Notes: a model not told the origin generated them from the letters alone. A DNA stretch of 64,000 nucleotides from Capra hircus (GCF_001704415.2 NC_030808.1:131703089-131767088), one strand, 5' to 3'. Positions 32,786-44,245 are shown, counted from the first letter of the stretch. Program-made: numbers and translations.

Positions 32786-33969
32786 CCTTCAACACTAACA
32801 AGAAAATGGAAAAGGGTGATCCTAGGGATGGTTTGGCAGCCTAATGATGCCACTGAGGAACCAAGAGTGTCTCTCTGTCCGTGCTCCCATCTTTGGCTTA
32901 TGGGCTTTTGAGCCTTATGCGTGCAGCCTCACTTGTAAACTGGCTGCCCCAGTAACACCATCACCTCGCTTTCCTCCTGGGGTGGGAGCAGCTCCCTGCT
33001 ACTGCTAATTTCTAGGTTGTTTTACCAATCCACTGTTTGTCTTCTCAGCATCTCTACCACCTGCTTAAACAATTTCCTGCATTAAAATCCTCCTGTTGTA
33101 ATAACTAAAGTGACTTTGTTTTCTCAATTATAACCCGAGGCCACATGGCTAACACAGTAACAAACTCCTGTCTTCATGGAGCAATGCTTCAAAAGTGGAT
33201 AGTGCTTAAGGAGAACAGGAAGATAATTTTTGGTAGAAATCAACAAAATTCACAGCTGGGAATAAGAAAATGATGCTGAATATGAAGAGTGTGGTCACAT
33301 GACAATGGTAGCACCCTTGACAAGTAGAAAGATAGGAGAGGCCAGACCCCTTGCAGTTTATACAGGGCGCCTGGACAAGGAGGTGAGTGGGGGCTCAAAT
33401 TCAGCCTGTGAGTCAGTCATCACACTCTGCACCCTGCATGAGGCTAGTCTCCCAAGGAAAGGACACTTTTTTATAACTTGTCCAAAGTTTACACAAAGGT
33501 TTCTCTAATTCTCATTGGCTGGCCTTGGCCCTGTCCAGAGTTGCCAAAACCCATGGCAAGCAAGAGAATGGGGAAGCAGGAAGAAATATCAACAGAGGAT
33601 AAAATGATGCCCACCTGAGTGTTCAAGAGCTTTGTGTGAGGTTTTTAACATTCCAAGAACACAAGGGGAAGGGACTTTTAAGAAGGAGGCTCCCTGTCCT
33701 GAGGCAAGGCTAGGGTGTCAGTACCCCTGCTGGAAGACCTTGTTAGAAGACCCATAATTTGACAAGTGACCTGCTCTCCATAGCAGCAGCCTTTTCTTTT
33801 CTCTATCTTTTGGGAAGTTGGCCCAAATTATAAAGTTAGGACTTAGAAAGTCAACTATGACCTCAGATGGGCTTGATAACTCCCCGTACAGAACAGTAGG
33901 ACTCCAGAGCCCCCAGATAGACCTAGAGCACACCCAGCTATTCTGGAAGTCTTCAAAGGGGACCCTGCC
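32786..33969. other. Unassigned interval
   Basis: 32830-32910 may be an old dispersed repeat (GCCTAATGATGCCACTGAGG). The rest is unrecognised. Confidence 0.4.
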
Positions 33970-34494
33970 ATGGACTTATCACTGGCCTATGAGCTGCAAC
34001 CAGGCATCAGCCTTCACTTCCCTGGGACCCCACATTTTATTTGTCTGTATCCCCTGAGCCTCAGCTCCACCAGCCCATGGGGAAATGCCTCCAGCTGTGC
34101 AGTGGGTGCTGTGACAGACACTCCCAAAGCCACCGTCCTCAGGTGCCCTCACTGTGCTGGTCCTCATGCAGAAGGGGGAGATGGTCTCCCCAGATCTGTG
34201 CCTCTCCTCATTGCCTGGGTCCCAAATCAGCACTGTCAGCACCCAGAGTCTCAGCAAAGGGCCCTGTCAATTCCTAGAACACCCCAAGCTCACCCCTGGG
34301 CCTGGGCAACCTGGCGAAACCTGGGAGCCAGCAAAGACGCCCATATCCTCCAGGGATTCAGCCCACAGGTCTGGTTCCCCATCCACCAAGCTGAATCAGG
34401 AACAGTTACCATACCACTGACTCCCTCCTCTTCCTTTTTACACTCTCCTGCCACCAAAAAAATTCTCTGTGAAGCACAAACTCAGAGATACTGA
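33970..34494 (+). other. 174-codon open frame, unrecognised
   Basis: Longest frame in the window that is not LINE-derived. It is rich in Pro, Ser and His; no domain, signal peptide or membrane segment is evident. Two other plus frames and a minus frame are open over the same bases, which points to low stop-codon density in C-rich DNA rather than selection. Confidence 0.2.
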
Positions 34495-34778
34495 TGTGTT
34501 TGAGAGAAATAGAGAGTACCACCTACATCAGCAGCCAATAAAAGACCCTCTGGCACACTTGGCAAAAGGGAGGGAGGTCTTTCCTCCACAGTAGAGGGCA
34601 TTAAGTAGGGGCTGCACAGAGTTCAAAGGAATGTTAGCAGAGACATTACCTGCCTCTGTTCAACCCCCAGGCCTGCAGGTGGCACAGCAGCACTGTCCTG
34701 AAACCATGGAAGCTCCCTGGCAGGACCAAGAGAGGAGGCACGCACCCTCTATCCCAGATTGGGGTTTAGGAGGTCCCG
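34495..34778. other. Unassigned interval
   Basis: Contains one AATAAA (about 34546) but no recognised element. The downstream BovB frame reads backwards into this stretch to an ATG at 34631, so the 189-codon frame there is a chance fusion. Confidence 0.4.
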
Positions 34779-35588
34779 GGAGAAATATCAATAACCTCAG
34801 ACATGCAGATGACACCACCCTTATGGCAGAAAGTGAAGAGGAACTAAAGAGCCTCTTGATGAAAGTGAAAGAGGAGAGTGAAAAAGTTGACTTAAAGCTC
34901 AACATTCAGAAAACTAACATCATGGCATCCGGTCCCATCACTTCATGGGAAATAGATGGAGAAACAGTGGAAACAGTGGCAGACTTTATTTTTCCGGGCT
35001 CCAAAATCACTGCAGATGGTGACTGCAGCCATGAAATTAAAAGACGCTTACTCCTTGGAAGGAAAGTTATGACCAACCTAGATAGCATATTCAAAAGCAG
35101 AGACATTACTTTGCCAACAAAGGTCCATCTAGTCAAGCCTATGGTTTTTCCAGTGGTCATGTATGGATGTGAGATTTGGACCATAAAGAAAGCTGAGTGA
35201 CGAAGAATTGATGCTTTTGAACTGTGGTGTTGGAGAAGACTCTTGAGAGTCCTTTGGACTGCAAAGAGATCCAACCAGTCCATCCTAAAGGAGATTAGTC
35301 CTGGGTGTTCATTGGAAGAACTGATGTTGAAGCTGAAACTCCAATACTTTGGCCACCTCATGCAAAGAGCTGACTCATTGGAAAAGACCCTGATGCTGGG
35401 AAAGATTGAGGGCAGGAGGAAAAGGGGACAACAGAGGATGAGATGGTCGGATGGCATCACCAACTCAGTGGACATGGGTTTGGGTGAACTCCGGGAGTTG
35501 GTGATGGACAGGGAGGCCTAGCGTGCTCCAGTTCATGGGGTCACAAAGAGTCAAACACGACTGAGCAACTGAAATGAACTGAACTGAA
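34779..35588 (+). mobile_element. BovB (RTE) LINE, 5' truncated
   Basis: The copy starts just upstream of the catalytic motif and runs to the ACTGAACTGAA end. The motif that reads YADD in the other copies reads HADD here (about 34800-34811, TAT to CAT). The frame is continuous to 35521 apart from a TGA at 35198-35200, and ends at a TAG where related copies encode Trp. It holds only the second half of the RT and the C-terminal region, so it is dead. Confidence 0.94.
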
Positions 35589-35745
35589 TCTCCAACTCAC
35601 CCTCTCTTCTCATCTCTGGTCTCCCTCTTCTGTCCCTTTCTCTTCATTCTCATTCTCACTTCGCTCCCTCCTACTCCTTAGCCGCTTGTCCTTGTTCTTC
35701 TTCTGTCTTCCTCATTCCATTTTCCCTCCAGTACCACTTTTCTAC
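35589..35745 (+). repeat. Pyrimidine-rich tract
   Basis: About 155 bp dominated by C and T (CCCTCTCTTCTCATCTCTGG and similar) directly after the BovB 3' end. Confidence 0.75.
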
Positions 35746-36059
35746 AGGCCCTTGGCCCCACTCTTAGAGGTTAGTTAGATAAAAAGGTCAAATCATAGTC
35801 CTACCCAAAAGTATAGGACTACAATCGGACCCTTTAAATGTTCTGCATTCACCTGTTATGGCAGCCTTGGAGAAAGACATAGCCAGAAAAAAAAGTGAGA
35901 CCCTTCTGGATCCGTTCAGAAGACAAAGGGCTTCAGAACTCTTGCTGACATCTGCTCAGTGACACAACTGAATTTCTCTAATGGAAAATAAAGCAAAGAA
36001 TTTTCTATGATGGATTCATCTATTTCTTTTTTAAAATATAATAATGTTCTGTTTTAGTG
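35746..36059. other. Unassigned interval
   Basis: I recognise nothing here. Confidence 0.45.
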
Positions 36060-36217
36060 TTTATCACAGGAAACTCTACTTAATGCACTGTGATGGACTG
36101 GATGGGAGGGAAGTCAAAAGGGAGGGGATAAATGTATATGTATGGCTGCTTCATTTTGCTGTACAGTAGAAACTAACACAACATTGTATGGCACCTATAC
36201 TTTAGAGGTAACAGGAG
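36060..36217 (+). mobile_element. Artiodactyl L1 3' end
   Basis: Short 5'-truncated L1 tail: ATCACAGGAAACTCTACTTA, AAAAGGGAGGGGATAAATGT, CATTTTGCTGTACAGTAGAA, CTAACACAACATTGTATGGC. Confidence 0.85.
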
Positions 36218-36678
36218 ATGGTACAACTCCTACCTAAACGAGGCATGGGGTGAGGGTCCAGGAAACAGCTACCTAATGGCACCAGTGACTTAGACAAAGC
36301 AAAGGGGAAGTAGATAAGAGTATATACATTCCTGTTGATGCCCCACAGCCCCATTCCACCCACACCTTTGGATTAAGCATGATGGACAGGAGAACTACCT
36401 TCTGCCAATTAATTCCAGAGTATAATTTGTAGCCTGGGCCCATCCTGGAAGATCCTGGGCTGCTAACAAACCATGACACTGCTTTAATTTCTCCTTTGCC
36501 CCCACACTTTATTAAAATCTGGACTGGGTTCTATCAAATATCCCTTCAAGGGAAAAACAGAGAGAGGGAGAGAAATGGAGCAACATTTGTCTCAATGCAA
36601 TATGAAAGATTAGAGTTTGCTGGATCAAGAGGGAGATGGGGGGGGTGGAATTCTTGTGAAACACATGCACGCACAGGG
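36218..36678. other. Unassigned interval
   Basis: I recognise nothing here. Confidence 0.45.
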
Positions 36679-36702
36679 GGACACACACACACACACACAC
36701 AA
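36679..36702 (+). repeat. (AC)n microsatellite
   Basis: About 11 AC units between GGGG and AATTTCTC. Likely length-polymorphic. Confidence 0.9.
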
Positions 36703-37964
36703 TTTCTCTTTTGCAATGACCTCCTTATGCCCCATCCATCAGCCTGGGGTTGGCTTATTCTAACTAGCAGATTCCTTTATTCTTTATAACAGGCCCATCA
36801 GACACAATCTGCATGCCAATTACTGGCACAGACCCCTTGATACCAAAAAATGGAAATTAGCTGTCAAGGAAAGGCTTCAACCGGCCAGGTCTCTTTCTTG
36901 CTCTCCATTTCCAGCTCATATACACACTTACTCTGCTCAGCGCCTGGCTCTCACCAGGGAGTCCCCAGTGGAAAAAGTCATCTAAAAAATACAAACATAT
37001 TTTATTGTTACTAGTATTAGTTGCTGACTTTCTCAGTACAATGCGAAATTCACCAGTGGGCAAAAGCTGCTTAGGGCAGAAATGGGTGAGAGAGGTTGAT
37101 TTCTGATAATTGCATTTCTTTGGGAGCAGATCAAGGCGTCCCATGAAAGGACATTCAAAGAAGTGTGAGGATAAGGGCAAAAGAAAACAGACAAGGAATG
37201 GGATTCTGTAACCAAGATAACAATCAGAACTTTCACACTTAGGAATGGGCCGAGGCAGAGTTGAGGGGACAGAGGTGAGACATGCTCCAGGAACAAGACT
37301 GCAAGATTGCTTTGCATCCTAATCAGTTCTCACAAAGCCAGACTGCATCCAACCTAGAGGGCTTCCTATGGACACAGAAACACTCCACTTGTTTTCAACC
37401 CAACCTAAGCATGCTCCCCATAAGGTTTCTGTCCTGCTGCTCTCAGAATTTTCAAAAGAGCACATTTGATTATACAATTCCCCTTTTCTTTTTTCCAAAA
37501 TGAGCCACAGAGGTAGGGAGTTTATTTCCTCCTGTCAAAGGTCCAGGGTCCACATTGAATTTCCTTTGATGGGGCAAAGGACTCTGTATGGGTCATTATG
37601 ACTTTAGATTGATAATCTGGCACATTCAGGGTTTCCCCTTCATTCAGGGCAAGTCCAACACAATGCTGGGGAGGCCCTTATCCTTAACCTTTTCAGTGAG
37701 GATTATCTCTGTATGAACAGTTTCAGTTGCATGGATCCATCCATGCAAACAACAAATTTCTTTGCATTAAATATTTTCTTTAGCACACAATTCAATACTT
37801 GCTCAAAACCTAGATTCCTTCCTTGACAAGTGGAAAATATCTTTAGTTCTAAACAAACTGTCTCTTCTTCCCATGCATTCTGGTGGCTAAAATTGTCAGT
37901 CAGGGAAGTCTGGAGTTTTTCAGATGAACAATTTTCAGAACATGATGTAAAAAGAACTTAATTT
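36703..37964. other. Unassigned interval
   Basis: No repeat recognised over 1.2 kb. Overlapping frames of about 94 and 107 codons on the minus strand (36857-37317) have no recognisable product. Confidence 0.45.
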
Positions 37965-38125
37965 GTCCAACTGAATGCCTACTATGTTCTTGATACCTAA
38001 ATATGTGACAGAGATTGTGGCGAGAATGAATGAATGCCAGGAGCTAAGCCAGGTATTGCAAAATAGGTGAGTGAATAAGACACAAGCCTTGACCTTGAGG
38101 AGCTCAAGGTCAGATCTAGTTGCAA
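37965..38125. repeat. Old mammalian repeat (L2/MIR-like)
   Basis: TGAATGCCTACTATGTTCTT followed by GAGTGAATAAGACACAAGCC and CTTGAGGAGCTCAAGGTC fits a widespread ancient repeat. The name and strand are not certain. Confidence 0.45.
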
Positions 38126-39284
38126 TCCTCATCACTCATTTCTCATCCCTGTATGTATTTTGCAGTTGGCATTAATAAACAACTTGCCTTGGCTTCCACT
38201 GGAGAATGGCTTATGTATTCCCTCACCCAAATGCTCTTCCCTCAGCTCCCAGTTTTAAGATACTGGGTTTCCAAAACGTTGTTCCTTTTTCATCACCCAT
38301 CGAAACAAAAATCAGTTGATTTGGGATCTGATGACATTCAGTGCTTCTAAGCACGCACTTCCTTCACTTCAGGGGTGCTTCAGGAAGCATTCCTAGTTTT
38401 CCTCCCATTTCTCCTTCTCTTCCCCTTTTGAAGATTCTTCTCCTGCTCCTCAAATGTTGGTTTTTCTCAGGGTCTGACCCATGGTCTCCTCCTTCTCATG
38501 TACTCAGGCTCCGGGACAACAGAGAAGACACGAAGAGTGAAAGGTGACACCCCAGCTTTCTGACTTGAGCAACTGGACAAACACAGAGCATTCTAGTCTG
38601 AGAATCTTTGATCTTAAGGAACAGAAATCCATCCAAGTCAAAGAGGAGTGTCTCAGAGAAACATGGAAAACTCGCAGGCCTCGGCAAAGGTGAAACCAAA
38701 GTTGCTGCAAGACACAGATGCTGTTGCCTCCTCCCCCTTAGCGGTTCCTCAGTATCTCTACCTTCACCCCCTTCTCATCCTCCAATTAGTCGCCTCTAAG
38801 TTTCTCCAATCTCTGAATTTCATCTAGTCCTTTATTGCCATATCAGATTTAAATCTACCAGTCTTTCCGCTCCACTGCCTATCATGAACCAAAACTTGGT
38901 ATCAGACCAATTTCCCAGGGTGGGCATCTGATTGGCCCAACTCCCCTTTTCTGCACCAAGCCAGCTGACCAATGAGGTCCCCTTAGATGAGGGGCACACC
39001 CCTGAGTCAATCAGCTATGATTGGGGTGGGTCAGGGATCTGAGGTCTACCCATCAAGGGCTATAAGTGGAGGAAGATTCTCTAAGAAGGGAGGTATCCCC
39101 ACATGTGCTAAATACAGTGGTATCATTTTAAACAGACTGACTACTTCTGCAAATATTCATTATGAAATGCTAAATGCATTTTTCCATTTTGGAGGAAACA
39201 GGTTGAAAAAGACTAGAAGATGAAGCAGAAGTTTCCATTACTTTAGATGGAACAATCTAGAGAGAAGAGAGTTTTGAGAAGTAT
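38126..39284. other. Unassigned interval with CCAAT-box cluster
   Basis: No repeat or gene recognised. Four CCAAT/ATTGG words occur within 120 bp (38907, 38931, 38969, 39020), followed by CTATAAG (39060-39066). Confidence 0.45.
38900..39070 (+). promoter_or_regulatory. Candidate promoter-like CCAAT/TATA cluster
   Basis: CCAAT words at 38907-38911 (direct), 38931-38935 (inverted), 38969-38973 (direct) and 39020-39024 (inverted) precede a TATAAG at 39061-39066. This spacing is compatible with NF-Y-type promoters or an unrecognised LTR U3. No transcript or gene start is evident downstream, so this is only a motif observation. Confidence 0.25.
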
Positions 39285-39767
39285 ATTTGTTTCTTATTGC
39301 TGCTGTAACAACTTACCACAAACTCAGTGTCTTAAAGCCATGCAAATTTATTCTCTTATAGTCCTAGAGGGAAGAAATCAGAAATGGGTCTTATGGGGCT
39401 AAAATTAAGTATTGGCAGTGCTGTGTTACTTTTGAAGGCTCTATGGGATAATCCATTGCTTGCTTTTTCTAGCTACTAGAAGCTGCCAGCATTCCTTGGC
39501 TCCTGGCCCAGTATCAATCTGTTCTCTGCTTGGGTCATCACAGCTCCTGCCCAAAGTAGACTCTCCTATATCCCTCTTTTCCTTATAAGGACTCCTGTGA
39601 TTACACTGGGCCCACCCAGATAAACTAGGATAATCTCCCCAACTCAAGATCCTTAATTTAGTCACATCTGCCAAGTCTTTTTGGCCATATAAGGTAACAT
39701 AATCACAGATCCCAGGGATTAGAACGTGAATATCCTTGAACGGTCATTATTCTGTCTACCAAAAGAA
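39285..39767 (-). mobile_element. MLT1-type LTR (ERVL-MaLR)
   Basis: Antisense, almost complete: TTATTGCTGCTGTAACAACT, AGTCCTAGAGGGAAGAAATC, CCAGCATTCCTTGGCTCCTG, CCTTATAAGGACTCCTGTGA, CAGATCCCAGGGATTAGAAC. Non-coding solo LTR. Confidence 0.85.
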
Positions 39768-39899
39768 GGATATGGTGGTCACACAAGACAAGCCCTGACA
39801 CTAGCTTAAGGAACAGCCACTGAGTCTCACAAGCCTCATCTGTGTCCTTCAAAAATATCATTTTCACAAAATGGAAGGAATGGAAATTAGATATCAAAA

Positions 39900-40031
39900 G
39901 ATTACAAGGGACTTCCCTGGTGGTCTGGAGCTTAAGACTCCGAGCTTCCAATGCAGGGGCCAGGGGTTTGATCACTGGTCAGCAAACTATGTTCCCTCAT
40001 GATACGTGGCCAAAAAAAAAGCGATTAGAAG
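39900..40031 (+). mobile_element. CHR-1-type SINE, short
   Basis: The SINE body is 39909-40022 (GGACTTCCCTGGTGGTCTGG to ATACGTGGCC plus an A run). Flanks GATTACAAG (39900-39908) and GATTAGAAG (40023-40031), one mismatch, are the probable target-site duplication. Confidence 0.92.
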
Positions 40032-40878
40032 CATGCAGGTGGTAAAAACAAGGAAGCAGAAATGCTGACCACTCCTAGGAAAAGTCCAGCAAAGGACGAT
40101 GAGGAGAGAACTATAGTCAGAGAGAGAATCAGACAGACCAAAGGAGCACAAGCAGCGGCAGTCACTGAGGTACGGAAGTTGGAGGGGAGACCCCACTGCC
40201 CTGAGATGGGACGAGGCAGAAGTAGTCCAGGCCTTGAGGTCCCAGGCTTGAAGCTCCCTCCGGGGAAATGCCAACAAGGAGTCCCAAGAGGAAGAGAAGT
40301 TCAACACGACTCAGAGTCTCCAGCGGATGTTGGATGTTGACTCCACCTTCATGACTTTCCCAAGAGCTCCGAGGCCTGGATAAAGAGCAAAAGGCAAAGG
40401 TTGGATGGTTTTTCACGGAGGCTCTGGGAAATAAGCAATACTGGTCTGCTAGAGAGACCAACAGCAGAACAACTGAGAAGGCAGAGAAGCCAGGGAAGGC
40501 TGGCAGTGGAGAACTGAAGTGGGAGGGGGAGACAGACAGCAACCTGGGGAAAGGCTCCATCTGCACCAGGGAGTGACGGCACGCAGGTCGCAGGTCAGAA
40601 TGAACAGCCAACCTGCGGCCACGTGGTTGTGAGTTAGGACCTGGGGCTGAAGGGTAGAGGTTGTGATTGGATGGGGGCGGAGCTACAGATGAAAAGCATC
40701 ACATCCCTAACCAGGCCACACCCAAGGCTCACAGACCTGCACAGATGAGGGTGCCGGCTTTCTTGGATGATCCATTTGGTCACCACAGTCCAAGGAGCCC
40801 CTGGCCACCCAGAAGCAAGGAGTCAAGGTTATTCCATCATCTTCTACCAAGAAGTTATTTAGCCCTATATCTTTTGTA
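40032..40878. other. Unassigned interval with 149-codon minus frame
   Basis: No repeat recognised. The frame at 40162-40611 (minus, 149 codons) is Leu/Ser/Pro-rich and unrecognised, and overlapping frames are also open. Confidence 0.4.
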
Positions 40879-41000
40879 GAGCTGCTGCTGCTGCTGCTAA
40901 GTCACTTCAGTCATGTCCGACTCTGTGTGACCCCATAGACGGCAGCCCGCCAGGCTCCCCCGTCCCTGGGATTATCCAGGCAAGAACACTAGAGTGGGTG
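40879..41000 (-). mobile_element. Bov-A2-type SINE half with (GCT)n tail
   Basis: Starts with six GCT units, then AAGTCACTTCAGTCATGTCC to ATTATCCAGGCAAGAACACT. The trinucleotide run is the complement of the AGC tail seen on plus-strand copies. Confidence 0.93.
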
Positions 41001-41599
41001 GGGGACAATTTTATACACGGTCTCCACCTGCCGCGCAAATCTTTACCCAGGCTTGTCAGATGAACCCTGGCTGAAAGCACATTTCTCCCCCAGAGAAAAG
41101 AAATATGTCACTGAAATTATCTTGGGTTCCATAGATGACATTAGTACAGCCAGACTGCAAAGCATCAAGTGCCAATTTACACGGCAGCTTCTGTTGCACT
41201 AAATGGAAATCCTACCCTTGTTGTGTCAATTCTATGGCTGAGAAAACTCCCCAGCCGCAGCCCTGGCTCTGGACTGCACTTGAGCCCAGGGGCCACTTAT
41301 CTGCCATGTAGGTGGATTCTGCGCTGCTTGGCTCTAGAGGAAAATGCATCTTACATAAGGTGCTGCTCCACAGATAAGTCTGTTGTTAATATGCCTCAGA
41401 CTGCCTTGGCCGCGGCTATTATCACAGATACATGCAATGTACATCTTTTTTATCGGTATGCATTGTACTTAAGGTAAAAAAATAAAATAAAAATAAAAAA
41501 GGAAGAGAGACCACAGGATGTCATTTGTTATTTTTTTTTAATGTTTGCTACAGATTCCACCCATACCACATAGTACCCCCAATGAATAAACTGGAATAC
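41001..41599. other. Unassigned interval
   Basis: Positions 41080-41475 look repeat-free and end in an A-rich run with several AAATAAAA words (41475-41501). This could be a unique element or the remnant of a retroposed transcript. The 102-codon frame at 41169-41477 is unrecognised. Confidence 0.35.
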
Positions 41600-41702
41600 C
41601 ATGCTGGCTTCATACACCCAAATTAGAACAATACAGAGACCATTAGACTGGCCCCCATGCAAGGATGAAGTGCAAACTCATGTGCCATGTTTTTTTTTTT
41701 TA
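41600..41702 (+). pseudogene. U6 spliceosomal snRNA pseudogene
   Basis: The order of conserved U6 words is preserved: TGCTGGCTTC at the 5' end, then AATACAGAGACCATTAGACT where U6 has the ACAGAGA box region, then GCAAGGATGA, then GCAAACTCATG, CCATG and a T run. Several bases after the 5' stem are missing and the ACAGAGA context is mutated downstream. An A-rich stretch (41703-41735) follows, consistent with L1-mediated retroposition. It is non-functional: U6 box changes and deletions are visible, and no upstream polymerase III promoter (PSE/TATA pair) is evident. Confidence 0.8.
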
Positions 41703-41737
41703 ATAAAAATTTAAAAATTAACTTTTAAAAAAAGAGG

Positions 41738-41886
41738 GGGGACCTCCCTGGCAGTCTAGTGGTTAAGATTCTATGCTTCCAATGTAGGGCATGCAGGTTT
41801 GATCACTGGTTGGGGAACTAAGATCTCACATGCCATATGGTGTGGCCAAGAAATTAAAAACACATAAATAAATTTAAAAAAAAAAA
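41738..41886 (+). mobile_element. CHR-1-type SINE
   Basis: GACCTCCCTGGCAGTCTAGT, GATCACTGGTTGGGGAACTA, CATGCCATATGGTGTGGCCA, and an A-rich tail. Confidence 0.93.
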
Positions 41887-41953
41887 CTGGAGCATCAAAC
41901 ATACATTAGTTAAATGTGTGGGTTTTTCAGAATGGACTTTTCCACAGTTCACT

Positions 41954-42107
41954 GTGATTCAGTGGTCAGTGAGTGAGTGAGACTGGCTCAGTCGCGTCCA
42001 ACTCTGCGACCTCATGGACTATAGTCTGCCAGGCTCCTCTGTCCATGGAATTCTCCAGGCAAGACTACTGCAGTGGGTTGCCATGACCTTCTCAGTGATT
42101 CAGTGGT
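41954..42107 (-). mobile_element. Bov-A2-type SINE half with 13-bp target-site duplication
   Basis: The SINE body is 41967-42094. A perfect 13-bp repeat GTGATTCAGTGGT flanks it (41954-41966 and 42095-42107). A short GTGA-rich run marks the tail side. Confidence 0.95.
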
Positions 42108-43820
42108 ATGCGTAGGCAACGTGCCTGAGCTCAGCGCTCCTGCCACGACTCTGTCCCATCTTTCAGATGTATGGAGTACTTTTTCCAAAAAGTGAAAGAA
42201 GAGGATTTGGTGATGAATTCGTTTAGCTGAAGGAATGGAGGGCAAGTGGGTGTCCAGGGTGAATCTGAGCTATGTCTGCTTTAATATCTGAAACTGATCG
42301 ACCCAGGGAATCTGAGGCAGCTCAACCTAACACTTGCTCCAACAGAAGCCGGCATGCAGCAGACAGAGCCCCAGCTGCACTGCTGGGGGAACGCCTGCCC
42401 CTCCTGGGAAGATCCTCGCCTGCATGGGGTCTTCAAACAGGGCTGTTTGGGGGTATTCAGGTGATGCCAGCACAGTAATCTACTTCCCCATTTCCTGGAC
42501 TCAGGAAGGCAGAAACTTGAATGATGGCCAGTGATGAAACCAACAGCACAGCCAGGCCAGGGCCTGGAGCCCAGGGCCAAAGGAGTCCCAGTGAGCTGAC
42601 TGTATCCACATCTCTGGCCTAATGTCCGCGTGTGTGAGACGCCTGGAGGGGACTAAATGACAGTGACATCCCCCGTGCTGTGTGTGTACAATGCCTCCTC
42701 TAGCTTGTGCTCTCCACAGATGTCTGGGCTTGCTGTTCATCAGGGGGCAGCTGGGGGTCTTGCTCGGGGTCCCACTTGAGCTCTGGCAGTGCTCCATCCC
42801 CAAGTCCAGACCCCAGACTGGGATAGGTACTGAAAAGAAGGGATTCCAAACATAAGTGGATCTGAGCACATGGAAGGAGACTAGAGGGTCAGCACCAACA
42901 AAGTACAGGGATCCTCTGACCAGGCTGTCCAAGAGCTTTGCGCATCACCTGTCACAATAGGGTGTGCCGATGGTGCCAATCCCAATGTGCACAAAGGCTG
43001 GAGGGGCCTCCATGCTCCACCCAGACCCCCTGGGGTCCCTTTCACCATTTCTGCACATCTCCCTCTTGGCTTCATTATGCTTTTCTCTAGTGGCCAGTAT
43101 CCCACTTCAGGGATTTAGGTCGTTTAAACAGAGGTCTGTTCACCAGTCCTGAACAGAACTGAAATGTAGAAAAGAGTCTTAGATGTCTTCCAGAGCTTGA
43201 TCCAGACCACCAGCATTCTCTCCAGTCCACAACTCACCTATTCATAGCACTCTCCAGGCGCCCTCACCTCTTGGCTGATCCCATGTCCCAGCTGCCTGCC
43301 TGCCAACCACTGAGTCATTTTTATGGTTGTCAGCTATGTGACACAGAGCACAAAATAGCTAAATTAGGAACCCCAGTACTCTTCTTCCTTACCCTCAGCT
43401 GCAAGAGCCTGGAAGCATATTTAACAGTGTCACACAAAAAGCCCCATAGTGCCTGCCTGCCCTTGGTCCCAGATCCAAGACTCTCCCACCCAGTGTGTTT
43501 TTAAATGCCCCTCCCACTGTAGATTGAAGCAGCGAAGGACACTGAACAGAACAGAAACCAAACATCCAGACCCCAGAAATAGGCTGAGTGCCCAGGTTTA
43601 GGGAAGAGAGGCCAAGGAATGAGGGACAGCGAGAGAGTAGGAGGAAAATGACAGTCACTCAGCACACACGGCCCCCACCTCCACCCCATCCCATCAGGCT
43701 GGCAAACAGTCACTCCTCACAGGTTTGAAGCCAGAGCCCAGTGTTCATTCATTTTAAAACAGACAGTAATTACCTATATGCTCATCCACAGATCAGCAAA
43801 TAGTCAAAATGACAGATTTA
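42108..43820. other. Unassigned, repeat-poor interval
   Basis: About 1.7 kb without a recognised repeat, relatively GC-rich. Frames of 60-143 codons overlap on both strands (longest 42501-42932 minus), none recognisable. It is a candidate for unique sequence but shows no coding signature I can defend. Confidence 0.45.
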
Positions 43821-43825
43821 CCTCG

Positions 43826-43861
43826 CATATCATATCATATCATATCATATCATATCATACA
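43826..43861 (+). repeat. (CATAT)n pentanucleotide microsatellite
   Basis: Seven near-perfect 5-bp units. Confidence 0.92.
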
Positions 43862-44245
43862 AAGCTGAGGAGTCTTCTGTCAACAGTAAAAGTAACTCTG
43901 TCCAGAGTAAGTCCAGAATTGAACAAATTACACTGTCTGCCTGTTTGTCTGTTGGTTAGGATGGTAAGTCACCTTGGGGCCATTGGGGGACCCTTCTTAG
44001 TTATGCATATTAAGGCCTTACATATATTAGGGGAGAGGATGCTAAGGCCCCATGGGGATGCAGGTATATAAGTCCCTACTGCTGATGCCCTGTAAGAGTG
44101 TAGCAGGATTATGGGGTGCTGTGAAGCCGCTGCCTGACACCCCATGATTTGCAGAGCTCAGGGGAAAGGCAAACATCTGCAGCAGGAGCCAGGATCTTCT
44201 GAGAAACAAAGGGTCTAAGATCCAGACTTGCAGCTAAGAAAGCTG
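43862..44245. other. Unassigned interval
   Basis: I recognise nothing here. Confidence 0.45.

Noticed and set aside
33970..34494. 174-codon plus frame as a protein-coding gene
   Set aside because: Three other frames are open over the same bases, composition is C-rich, and no domain or gene structure is recognisable.
34631..35200. 189-codon frame with a novel N-terminus fused to reverse transcriptase
   Set aside because: The N-terminal part is flanking DNA read through by chance into a 5'-truncated BovB.
36663..36702. Regulatory CACA element
   Set aside because: It is a simple (AC)n microsatellite.
43826..43861. CRISPR-like or other direct-repeat array
   Set aside because: It is a plain pentanucleotide microsatellite without spacers, in a mammalian genome.
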